Shown here in pieces: positions 30,955-38,226 of a stretch of 38,226 nucleotides of DNA. Position 1 is the stretch's first letter, and every line of letters starts with the position of its first letter. The notes below the pieces were generated by a model. The model searched no databases. It was not told the origin of the DNA and worked only from the letters and a program-made list of their open reading frames with translations. The position numbers and the translations under genes were made by a program. The stretch is from Methanobacteriota archaeon (GTDB lineage Archaea; Thermoplasmatota; Poseidoniia; Poseidoniales; Thalassarchaeaceae), in contig PATC01000022.1 in NCBI GenBank assembly GCA_002712285.1, forward strand, positions 1 through 38,226, read 5' to 3'.

Positions 30955-33900
30955 TCAGGTCACCGATTTCATTACAGAATAAGGAGGGATTTGAGTAGTT
31001 TTAAGCAAGGACGGAGCGGTTGCAAACAAAGAAAATAAGATGGCAAAGAGTGGAATCATAACAAACTCAAGAATCGGGATAACAAAGGTACTTGCATCTG
31101 TAGCGACTACTGTTCGATACAAGACCCAATGGAGAAGAAAACCAACTACCCCACCTGAGATCACCCCTACACCACTCGTCCAGAAAACCTCCAATCCAAA
31201 GGTCATGTAGACCTCTCGCGGCTGGAACCCTATTGCACGCATAATTCCAATCTGCATGTTTCGTTGTTTAAGGGACCGATTTGTTACAACCGCCAATCCG
31301 ATGATGCCGACGATTAATCCGATTGCGAGGAAAGCCCGCACAAGACCAAGCAAGGACACTAGAACTGTTCGAATTTGATCAAATAGTTCCTCCACAACAA
31401 GGACTGTGGCACCATCAGCTCCGAGTTCACTTTGTAGTGAACTTGCAATAATCATCGAATCCTGATTATTCTGCACATTTACCCACACCATCGGCTCTGT
31501 CGTGGTCAACAAAGATACAGCTGAATCCTCTTGAAGCAGAACTCCCGACATCAGAAGAGAGGCATCTTCATCGAGAACTCCTATGATGCGAACCTCTGTG
31601 CTCAGCATGGAACGCTGTGGATCACGTAAATCAATGGACGAACCTACGCCCAAACCTAAACCTGATTGAGTCAGCCCCCCTAATGTAGTGTATGTGTCCT
31701 GAGCCACTGAAGCATCTACAATAGCTAGCGAAGGGTCTGATAGCACTGCAAGCCATACTTCTTTCTGATCGTCTGCGAGAGAGGAATCCCAATCGCTTAG
31801 AGGTAAGGCTCCCCCATCGATAAACGACTCATTGAAGCCTCGCACTTGAGTGTACCGAGGTTCGACATCCTCAGCCGTAAGGATACCTGTGCCAATCTCA
31901 AGTTGGGAATATGACTCAATGCCGTTACGAGCCAAGTCTTGCTCAGACCATGCCTCCATTACGGAGAGATCTAACCCTTGCCCGGCCCCCACTATGACAA
32001 TATCATAATCGCCACGTGCATCCTCACCAATATCCTCTATGTATGCGCCAAAAGATGCGCTATACCCTGATAGAACTATCAAAGCGAACACTACCACGCT
32101 GTACGTACACATTGTTAGTAGCGTACGACTACCCTGGGCCTTTGGATATGACAAGGCGAGATGAGCCATCGCAGAATATCTAGGATTAAATGAGAACAAA
32201 CGGCGAATGACTGCTCCAACAATAATGGGCCCAAGTGAGCCGGCAAGCATTACTGAACCAATGACCATGAATGCTCCTGATACAATTAGAGAAAGATCGG
32301 ATGCTTCCATCCCAGAACGAATAGGCCCATCTAACAAGACCCATAGCGCCATCGATATACCTATGATGGATGATGAAATGATGGACGCCCATTCCTTATT
32401 TGTGTGAATAGATGATAGGAATTCAGCCCTAACTGGAAGAATTCGATGGAATGCTGAACTAAGTGGCAAATGGAGAGTCAGAATAAGTAAGGCACCACCC
32501 GACACCCAGAGCAGATGATCTAAACCACCTGACGTATCAGGTATCAGGAGAAACATCCCCCACACAGCGATGGCACCTGCACCAGTCATGAGCGTCAATA
32601 AGACCTGTAAAAGTCCTGAAGATGTAGACGACTGAGGGAGGCCACGAAGATTAGACAGAACATCTTTCCTAGAGAGAAACAATGCTGTGAGAGAAAGAGT
32701 AAAGACTGAGAGAAGAAAACCTATCGTAGCCCCGAAAATTAACGATGACCAATCCCATGCAAAGGAGAAACCAACACCAAAACTTGCGACGAAGAATGCA
32801 TCAAGAGCACTCATCATCAATCCTGCAACAACTAGGCCTGAGAAAGCACCAAAAACCGAGGCAGGAGCGGAAAGAATTACGCCTTCGATGCGAATAATCC
32901 AACCAATATCGTTTGAGGAACCACCAATCGCTCTTAAGATACCCCAATCTCTCTTTCTATCGTCCGCAGAAATGACTTGTAAATTGACGATAAGCATCGC
33001 TCCCGCGGCGATAATGAATATCCCGAAAGTCAAGAAAAGGATAGAGAACGAATCGCCAGCACCGTCGATCGATTCGACAGCTTCCCGCTTGACTTGAATT
33101 AACGATGCTTCTGAGGAAGCTAAATCCGCTCGTGCGTCTGCCCACTCGTTGAGTGCAACAATAATTTGGGTAGCAAGGATAGCATCATTAGGAATATCAA
33201 CGAAAATAGAGGTACGGGGAACTTCGGACCCCAGAATACGTTCAGCAGCCTCCATAGTGATCGCACCAAGAACTGCAGATTCGATTGCTTCAAGTTCAGA
33301 ATCATCCAGTAGCAAATCAGATGTCATAACTGAACCTTCACTGATATTCAACGAATAACGGCTTTCTGTGAGATGCTTCTCAACGACAACAAAACCTGAG
33401 ACATTGAAATCAGTTTTCAGAAGAAGTTCGCCATCTCCAAAATCCAGTTCACCTTCCTCAGCAATCAGTAGCGTTGGAACTCGTATTCCTAAGCCTAGTT
33501 CATACCCATCAAAAAGAAATGGACGAAACGGCTTGTAAGGTGAAGAAGATACTGCGCCCAACGCAGTCGAAGAGAATACTGTTTCATTGTGTATCAATAT
33601 GATACGACCATCTGAATCAGGAGGTAAAGTAGGACCAGCGATTAACGAAGTACCGTTAGCGGAAGGAACTAGAAGCGTCCCATCATCGACTAAAACCCCT
33701 GCACTATTCAGGCCAAGGACAGAAGCATTTCCCAAGGGCAATTTAATCAATCCTCTTTCAGCATCCCATACCTCTACCCCGTTAGGACCATAGACGAAAA
33801 CATGGCCATCAATCACGGCAATTGAATTCGCCAAACCAGAATTTATGCAATTCGTGGCATCTGAGACAACCTTACAGACATGAGAACCGAAAAGTCCAGA

Positions 33901-35469
33901 ATACAATCCTGCAATAGTATCACCGTCCGTGGCAAGTATAGAAGAATCAACAGATCCAGAGATATCAACCGGAATTGGAACCCAATTCACATCATCATAA
34001 CGCACAAGATTTGCAGAATCATCCACAATGAAGGATACATGAATAGCATCGGATACAGCCATTGAGAACGGCTCTTTCGTAGGTGGTGTAATCGGATAAC
34101 CAGCAGGTAGTTCATCACTTGAATCATAAAACTGGATGAATGAACCATCGTAGAAATGATTCAAGGAGGCAGACTCCTCAATACCATCAATCACATCGAC
34201 ACTTACACTACCGTTCAATCCAATGTTTACGATGCCTCCATCTGTGACAATTACGACATCAGATGGCTCAATATGACCTCCTGAGTAGATACCTAGTACC
34301 TCATCTCCTGGCATTACAGTCCAACGATCCTCATCTGAAAAGACATCTCCAATTGGTAGAATTGCAATGGAACGACTACGTATCTCAGATACTCCACTCA
34401 AGGTTGAATCAATACCACCTATATCACCAGAATGAAGCAATCCACCCGCACTTGTACGAGAGAGAGTCATAGTCTCACCGGGACCTGCATTAGACCACTC
34501 AAAACCAGAATCTTCTGCAACCATCGAGGCCGAGAAGGTAGTCTCAATCAGCCCTTCTACACCCTCATTGAGATAACCTTCCATAACAGATCCTTGACCA
34601 GATACAACGGCCCTAGTAACGATACCAGATAGGTTCCGTAACGCTTGTGCTCGATCGATATCGGTGATTAGGAGAGGTTGAACTGCTACTGGCCAACCAA
34701 GGCCATTAGATGGAAGAATTTCGATTACTTTGAATTGGTGACTCTGACGATTTACTTCCTCGCCTAACATTTGCGTCCAAGAAAGATTAACAAAATCCCC
34801 TACTGCGAGTCCCAACGAATCAGCAAAGGCTTGGTTGATGAATGCAGGCTCATCTCCAACTCCATTAGCGTTAATCAAAGTAGACCAGCCAGATGCAGGA
34901 GTATACCAAGGGCCTTCAGATCGTGCAGATAGATTAGGAGCGAGCCATAATGCACTTGGATCAACCCTAGAACCGTCTAATCGAATAGCGGAAGATTGGG
35001 TATGCAATTCGACACTTACACCATCCACTTGAGAGTCGGACAGAATTACATCAAGCGCCTCTTGGATTCGAGTTTGATTCATCATTACAGGCATACCCGT
35101 AATTGGATCCGTACCTTCGATTGCCCAATCTGTCTGACCAAGACTAGATACTAATCGGTCCTCAAGAGTTGCATCGAAACTGTCCCCTACTACAAGTGAA
35201 CTGGTGATAACTGCAGAACCCAACATTAGACCAAAGAACACTATTGCGATTGAACGGCGTCGCACAGCAACATCTCTGAATGAGATGCTTGCCAACATAC
35301 GAATTCTCGGAGATAATGATGCATGTATAGCGACACGAACAGCTACATGAATACTCATAGCAAGAAGCCAGAAGGATATCCGGGATTGCGAGATCAATAG
35401 GTATGCCACTAACGCAACTGCGACGAGTAATTCAATCAACCAAGGCGCTAGAATACGCACACGGCTCAT
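30955..35469 (-). CDS. Very large FtsX/MacB-like ABC permease
   Basis: This is the membrane component of an exporter- or lipoprotein-type ABC system. Two FtsX domains are visible, one at about 805-940 (with DRKRDWGILRAIGGSSNDIG) and one at about 1360-1500 (with KQRNMQIGIMRAIGFQPREV), with extra helices between them (about 980-1150). N-terminal helices (about 10-45 and 70-90) lead into a MacB-type extracellular domain starting SLVVGDSFDATLEDRL. That ectodomain runs to about residue 800 and includes a stretch of short beta-rich repeats (about 430-630) that looks propeller-like. At 1504 residues it is about twice a standard two-FtsX permease. It starts 5 nt after the ATPase stop, with GAGGAG 9 nt upstream of the ATG. 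The substrate is unknown; its neighbours suggest surface-protein or lipoprotein handling. Confidence 0.87.
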   Translation of the reverse strand: MSRVRILAPWLIELLVAVALVAYLLISQSRISFWLLAMSIHVAVRVAIHASLSPRIRMLASISFRDVAVRRRSIAIVFFGLMLGSAVITSSLVVGDSFDATLEDRLVSSLGQTDWAIEGTDPITGMPVMMNQTRIQEALDVILSDSQVDGVSVELHTQSSAIRLDGSRVDPSALWLAPNLSARSEGPWYTPASGWSTLINANGVGDEPAFINQAFADSLGLAVGDFVNLSWTQMLGEEVNRQSHQFKVIEILPSNGLGWPVAVQPLLITDIDRAQALRNLSGIVTRAVVSGQGSVMEGYLNEGVEGLIETTFSASMVAEDSGFEWSNAGPGETMTLSRTSAGGLLHSGDIGGIDSTLSGVSEIRSRSIAILPIGDVFSDEDRWTVMPGDEVLGIYSGGHIEPSDVVIVTDGGIVNIGLNGSVSVDVIDGIEESASLNHFYDGSFIQFYDSSDELPAGYPITPPTKEPFSMAVSDAIHVSFIVDDSANLVRYDDVNWVPIPVDISGSVDSSILATDGDTIAGLYSGLFGSHVCKVVSDATNCINSGLANSIAVIDGHVFVYGPNGVEVWDAERGLIKLPLGNASVLGLNSAGVLVDDGTLLVPSANGTSLIAGPTLPPDSDGRIILIHNETVFSSTALGAVSSSPYKPFRPFLFDGYELGLGIRVPTLLIAEEGELDFGDGELLLKTDFNVSGFVVVEKHLTESRYSLNISEGSVMTSDLLLDDSELEAIESAVLGAITMEAAERILGSEVPRTSIFVDIPNDAILATQIIVALNEWADARADLASSEASLIQVKREAVESIDGAGDSFSILFLTFGIFIIAAGAMLIVNLQVISADDRKRDWGILRAIGGSSNDIGWIIRIEGVILSAPASVFGAFSGLVVAGLMMSALDAFFVASFGVGFSFAWDWSSLIFGATIGFLLSVFTLSLTALFLSRKDVLSNLRGLPQSSTSSGLLQVLLTLMTGAGAIAVWGMFLLIPDTSGGLDHLLWVSGGALLILTLHLPLSSAFHRILPVRAEFLSSIHTNKEWASIISSSIIGISMALWVLLDGPIRSGMEASDLSLIVSGAFMVIGSVMLAGSLGPIIVGAVIRRLFSFNPRYSAMAHLALSYPKAQGSRTLLTMCTYSVVVFALIVLSGYSASFGAYIEDIGEDARGDYDIVIVGAGQGLDLSVMEAWSEQDLARNGIESYSQLEIGTGILTAEDVEPRYTQVRGFNESFIDGGALPLSDWDSSLADDQKEVWLAVLSDPSLAIVDASVAQDTYTTLGGLTQSGLGLGVGSSIDLRDPQRSMLSTEVRIIGVLDEDASLLMSGVLLQEDSAVSLLTTTEPMVWVNVQNNQDSMIIASSLQSELGADGATVLVVEELFDQIRTVLVSLLGLVRAFLAIGLIVGIIGLAVVTNRSLKQRNMQIGIMRAIGFQPREVYMTFGLEVFWTSGVGVISGGVVGFLLHWVLYRTVVATDASTFVIPILEFVMIPLFAILFSLFATAPSLLKTTQIPPYSVMKSVT

Positions 35470-35474
35470 GCCGA

Positions 35475-36161
35475 TTACTCCTCTTCCTGCCCAACAAGAC
35501 AGCCATCTGCAAGAGAAAGGATGCGCCCACAGCGAGAAGATACCCCCTCATCATGAGTCACCAAGATAATCGTCAACCCCTTGGCACGGTTGAGTTCCTC
35601 TAAAGCGGCAAGAATAGAACCAGAGGTCACAGAATCAAGATTGCCTGTTGGCTCATCGGCGAACAATACGCGAGGTTCATGCACTATAGCTCGAGCAATT
35701 GCTACTCTCTGCTGCTGCCCGCCCGATAGTTCCGAAGGGCGATGATTCGCCCGTGATTTTAATCCCATCAGCTTGAGAGTATCCAAAGCACTTTGTCGCG
35801 CTTCCTTGTGCGGGACACCCATCAACAAGAGTGGAAGTTCAACGTTCTCTATCGCTGTTAGAACTGGAAGCAAATGGTACTGCTGAAAGATAAAACCCAT
35901 CTTATGGCCACGAAGTCTAGTACGCTCGGCCTCCCCAATTGTGCTTATATCAACGCCTTCAAATCGAACACTACCTCGATCGTAGGAATCGAGAGTAGAG
36001 ATACAATTGAGAAGTGTTGTCTTTCCACTACCTGAAGGACCGGTTATGGCTACCATCTCCCCCTCAAATATAGAGAGAGAAACGCCTCGAAGTGCCTTGA
36101 CCTGGGAATCCCCCATGGGGTAGATACGCCAGAGTTCTTCAACGCCAAGAACCTCCTTCAT
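35475..36161 (-). CDS. ABC exporter ATPase, LolD/MacB type
   Basis: This ATPase drives the adjacent FtsX-like permease. Motifs seen are ITGPSGSGKTTLLN (Walker A), FQQYHLLPVLTAIENVELPL (Q-loop, typical of the LolD/MacB group), LSGGQQQRVAIARA (signature), VLFADEPTGNLD (Walker B) and VTHDE (H-loop). The start chosen is ATG 36161 (MKEVLGVEELWRIYPMG), giving about 228 residues, the usual size of this class. Longer frames to 36188 or 36287 add non-conserved residues and the longest would overlap the divergent MoaD-like gene. A GAGGTG lies about 11 nt upstream. The family is certain; the start is moderately certain. Confidence 0.9.
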   Translation of the reverse strand: MKEVLGVEELWRIYPMGDSQVKALRGVSLSIFEGEMVAITGPSGSGKTTLLNCISTLDSYDRGSVRFEGVDISTIGEAERTRLRGHKMGFIFQQYHLLPVLTAIENVELPLLLMGVPHKEARQSALDTLKLMGLKSRANHRPSELSGGQQQRVAIARAIVHEPRVLFADEPTGNLDSVTSGSILAALEELNRAKGLTIILVTHDEGVSSRCGRILSLADGCLVGQEEE

Positions 36162-36235
36162 GCCCCTTACTGCACCTCGGAGAGTCATAACACCTGTTCC
36201 GAGTCGTGAAATACTGTCCAACAATTCGGACACAC

Positions 36236-36487
36236 ATGGCAGAGGTCTTTGCATGGAAAATCCATCTGCGATTCTTTGGGCCAGCACAAGACCAGGCTGG
36301 TGTTAAGGAAACAGTCATGGCAGTAGTTGAGGGCACGACAGTTGGCGACGTGATCGAACGATTACAACTTGACAATTGGATGGGGGACCGGCTAAAAACG
36401 GCGATTGATGGCCGAATTGTCAACAAAGATGAGTTGCTTTACGATGGAGCGGAACTCGCGTTCCTTCCGCCAGTTTCAGGCGGTTAA
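36236..36487 (+). CDS. ThiS/MoaD-family sulfur carrier (ubiquitin-like)
   Basis: This small protein of 83 residues has a beta-grasp pattern: WKIHLRFFGPAQDQAG at the N-terminus, TTVGDVIERLQ in the middle, and LAFLPPVSGG at the end. The terminal Gly-Gly is the site adenylated and thiocarboxylated by an E1-like enzyme. Family members supply sulfur for molybdopterin or tRNA thiolation, or act as archaeal SAMPs that tag proteins. Which role applies cannot be told here, since no MoaE, MoeB or E1 gene is in the window. ATG 36236 was chosen; GTG 36206 is in frame upstream. No clear Shine-Dalgarno is seen, so it may be leaderless. Confidence 0.85.
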   Translation: MAEVFAWKIHLRFFGPAQDQAGVKETVMAVVEGTTVGDVIERLQLDNWMGDRLKTAIDGRIVNKDELLYDGAELAFLPPVSGG

Positions 36488-36551
36488 AGAAACGTGACGA
36501 GAAACCCGTTCAACAGGAATTCATTTTCAAGTAGGAGCCGTTAGGGGGTTC

Positions 36552-36842
36552 ATGGCGCCGGGTACTGTTGAGATTGCAATCGTTGTAGGTCTATTCTTCA
36601 TCCTCTTCGGACCAACCCAACTTCCAAAATTGGCACGGTCTCTTGGTCAAGCGAAAACTGAATTCAATCGTGGGCTCAGAGAAGGAGGAGGAGAATCTAG
36701 CACTGAAGCAGATTTGGAGCGAGGGGGACGTACTGAAAATGTTGCACTAACTGAAGAAGCCTCGTCTAAGGGAATTGATGTCGAAGGAAAAACAGTTAAT
36801 GAAGTCAAGGAAGAAGTAGAATTCTCTCAATCAGAAGAATAG
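36552..36842 (+). CDS. tatA: Twin-arginine translocase subunit TatA
   Basis: This is the pore-forming component of the Tat pathway, which exports folded proteins. The 96 residues show the family layout: short N-terminus, one transmembrane helix (about 5-19, VEIAIVVGLFFILFG), the FGPTQLPKLARSLGQA hinge and amphipathic helix, and an acidic unstructured tail. GGGGG lies 3 nt before the ATG, with further purines upstream. It follows the MoaD-like gene by 64 nt and converges on nob1 with 11 nt between stops. No tatC is in the window. Confidence 0.92.
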   Translation: MAPGTVEIAIVVGLFFILFGPTQLPKLARSLGQAKTEFNRGLREGGGESSTEADLERGGRTENVALTEEASSKGIDVEGKTVNEVKEEVEFSQSEE

Positions 36843-36853
36843 TAGAACTTCGC

Positions 36854-37357
36854 TTAGGACCCGCCGCGTTTTAGCTTGAGTTTAGAGCCGCAGTCGTCAC
36901 ATGTACCATATGTACGGCGGAATCGAGATACATTCTCTGGAGGAGCATGCAACTTTTTGCACCCCTTGCATTCCAGGACCCATTCCCAATGTTCTTTGAT
37001 TCCTTCATTCAACACAGGATGCCATCCTACACCGTGAAGTCCGGCTACATTCTGAATACGGTGATCATCTGAAACTACAATCGCCCGATGCTCGATAGCA
37101 ATCGCAAGCACGTCCAAATCGACTGATGAAAGGCCTGAGATATCTCCTGACGCCTGTGCTGCCTCCTTGGCTCGTTGCAAGGCTTCAGCCGAAGGATTTC
37201 GCCAATGAAGACGGAGTCCCTCGATTAGTAGAGCGCGGTCCTTATCGACACGTGCTATCTCCTCTCTTTGGCTATTCGCCACTAAGCCTCCTGACAAGCG
37301 ATTCGGTGGCAGATTCAGTAACGCACCGGTATCTAGGACCCTAGCTGCGCCGACCAT
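36854..37357 (-). CDS. nob1: Nob1-like PIN endonuclease with zinc ribbon
   Basis: This is the ribosome biogenesis endonuclease that cuts pre-rRNA at the 3' end of 16S rRNA. The 167 residues show a PIN domain with the acidic residues expected for metal binding (VLDTGALL near the start, SSVDLDVLAIA and VVSDDHRIQN), then a C-terminal zinc ribbon with two CxxC pairs (ECKGCKK and TCDDCGSK) and a basic tail. This architecture is conserved in archaea and eukaryotes and is absent from bacteria, so it supports an archaeal host. ATG 37357 starts the PIN fold directly. It diverges from the DedA gene. Confidence 0.92.
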   Translation of the reverse strand: MVGAARVLDTGALLNLPPNRLSGGLVANSQREEIARVDKDRALLIEGLRLHWRNPSAEALQRAKEAAQASGDISGLSSVDLDVLAIAIEHRAIVVSDDHRIQNVAGLHGVGWHPVLNEGIKEHWEWVLECKGCKKLHAPPENVSRFRRTYGTCDDCGSKLKLKRGGS

Positions 37358-37453
37358 GGACTGTACTGGAGAGTACTCCCTATTGAGACATACGGCTCAT
37401 TACATACCATAGAACACGCGGGTTTGATACGCAAGTGGTGTTGGCTTACTACG

Positions 37454-38062
37454 ATGGAACTTCCATCCAGCGTGACATCCTTGGTCGATTGGCTGGATAG
37501 TCTAGGATTAATTGGTCTAGGATTACTCACTTTCACGGAGGCAATAATACAGCCTATTCCACCTGAAACAATACTTATTCCAATGGCTTTGAACGAAACT
37601 ACCTACCTCGGTGCCTTCCTAATCAGTATCGTTGCTACCCTGACCTCGGTCGGAGGTGCAATCGTAGGTTACTGGATAGGTGGCCGAGCTGGACGGCCTC
37701 TAATCGAACGATTCGCATCAAAACGTAACGTGACAAGGTTGGATACTCTAACAACCCGATATGGCGTCGCTGGGATTTTCATCGCAGCTATTTCTCCAAT
37801 TCCATACAAGGTGTTCGGATGGATTGCAGGGGCTGGGAACATGGACTTGCGCATGTTCATCTTCGCTGGACTAATTGGACGAAGCATACGATTTTCGGCA
37901 TTTTCTTTTGGAATCGTCATGTTTGGAGAGGAACTGTTAGATGTACTCAATATCTGGACATTCACTGCATTAGGTATCGCAATAGGAATCGCAAGTTTGC
38001 CTCTTTTGAAATGGTGGAATGGACTTGCCGAGCCAGAAAACCAACCGAGTTCTTCCGATTGA
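37454..38062 (+). CDS. DedA/VTT-family membrane protein
   Basis: This is an integral membrane protein of about 202 residues with the DedA/SNARE-associated (VTT) pattern: a re-entrant motif FTEAIIQPIPPETILIPMAL, a glycine-rich helix with GGAIVGYWIGGRAGRP, and a second re-entrant segment with AAISPIPYKVFGWIAGAG, followed by C-terminal helices. Members of this superfamily are linked to phospholipid flipping and membrane homeostasis; the exact substrate here is unknown. ATG 37454 was chosen over an in-frame TTG at 37424. The coding region ends 33 nt before tRNA-Glu. Confidence 0.87.
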   Translation: MELPSSVTSLVDWLDSLGLIGLGLLTFTEAIIQPIPPETILIPMALNETTYLGAFLISIVATLTSVGGAIVGYWIGGRAGRPLIERFASKRNVTRLDTLTTRYGVAGIFIAAISPIPYKVFGWIAGAGNMDLRMFIFAGLIGRSIRFSAFSFGIVMFGEELLDVLNIWTFTALGIAIGIASLPLLKWWNGLAEPENQPSSSD

Positions 38063-38064
38063 TT

Positions 38065-38070
38065 CTTTTA
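38065..38070 (+). promoter_or_regulatory. Possible TATA element for tRNA-Glu
   Basis: CTTTTA lies 26-31 nt before the first base of the tRNA, the normal distance for an archaeal TATA box, within a T-rich run starting just after the DedA stop. It is a weak match to consensus. Confidence 0.35.
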
Positions 38071-38095
38071 CGGTACGTTTGTCGGAGAATCTGTC

Positions 38096-38170
38096 GCTTG
38101 TGTGGTGTAGTTCGGTCCATCATGGCGGGTTTTCATTCCGTCGACCCGGGTTCAAATCCCGGCACGAGCA
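38096..38170 (+). tRNA. tRNA-Glu (anticodon UUC)
   Basis: The full cloverleaf can be folded by eye. The acceptor stem is GCTTGTG (38096-38102) with CACGAGC (38163-38169) including one wobble pair, and the discriminator base is A38170. The D arm contains AGTTCGGT. The anticodon stem GCGGG/TCCGT (two G-T pairs) holds the loop TTTTCAT with anticodon TTC, and the T arm is CCGGG-TTCAAAT-CCCGG. No CCA is encoded after the discriminator, as is common in archaea. No intron is seen. Confidence 0.95.
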
Positions 38171-38226
38171 CTTTATTGGACGCATACTGGTCAAAAAATT
38201 GTTCAAATCATCCCCCATATCCAGCA
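38171..38226. other. No feature seen downstream of tRNA-Glu
   Basis: The last 56 bases are AT-rich (TTTATT just after the tRNA, AAAAAATTG further on) and may include the tRNA terminator. No gene start, repeat of the tRNA end or other structure was recognised before the window ends. Confidence 0.6.

Noticed and set aside
38096-38226. tRNA gene as an integration site for a mobile element
   Set aside because: No integrase, direct repeat of the tRNA 3' end or phage-like gene is in the window.

Overview
The window looks like a chromosomal segment of a planktonic euryarchaeon, most probably Marine Group II (Candidatus Poseidoniales) or a close Thermoplasmatota relative. The archaeal evidence is a Nob1 endonuclease, an archaeal-type pilin helix (the AVSPVIATIL class), TATA boxes about 25-45 nt upstream of starts, a tRNA-Glu gene without encoded CCA, and GH57 together with MalEFGK glucan genes. 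Giant secreted proteins and 'GCTD...DDGSC' repeats suit a marine heterotroph. This placement is inference, because the window holds no rRNA.

Left part (1-13.3 kb): an alpha-glucan (starch/glycogen/maltodextrin) utilisation locus. A secreted GH57 amylase, truncated by the window edge, diverges from cytosolic glgP (glucan phosphorylase) and malQ (4-alpha-glucanotransferase). Facing them is a tight minus-strand operon: HAD phosphatase, malE lipoprotein, malF, malG, malK, and a surface-anchored GH13 alpha-amylase. Several of its genes are joined by 4-nt ATGA overlaps. The logic is: two extracellular amylases cut polymer, MalE captures oligosaccharides, MalFGK imports them, and MalQ and GlgP make glucose and glucose-1-phosphate.

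Middle (13.4-30.8 kb): two secreted surface proteins on the minus strand. The first is a 4610-residue multidomain giant. It carries an N-terminal DNRLRE-like region, duplicated modules, long beta-helix regions, an amicyanin-like type 1 copper domain, a module resembling the one on the GH57 amylase, and cadherin-like domains. Its C-terminus is a transmembrane helix, a 17-residue linker and then a complete archaeal type IV pilin. The second is a roughly 1067-residue CARDB/PKD/FnIII protein with a C-terminal membrane anchor. Each gene ends in a similar pair of hairpins. The 370-bp gap between them holds a terminator, A/T tracts and the giant's promoter.

Right part (30.9-38.2 kb): a MacB/LolCDE-type ABC exporter pair (ATPase and an unusually large 1504-aa FtsX-like permease), a ThiS/MoaD-like sulfur carrier, TatA, the Nob1 rRNA-maturation nuclease, a DedA/VTT membrane protein and tRNA-Glu(UUC). 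From about 36.2 kb down to 5.06 kb every gene is on the minus strand, so the exporter, the surface proteins and the sugar operon form one co-directional block.

The most novel item is the giant adhesin-pilin fusion. Its predicted topology would put a prepilin-peptidase site in a cytoplasmic loop, so it could act as a pilin-releasing polyprotein or as a giant ectodomain tethered to a pilus.
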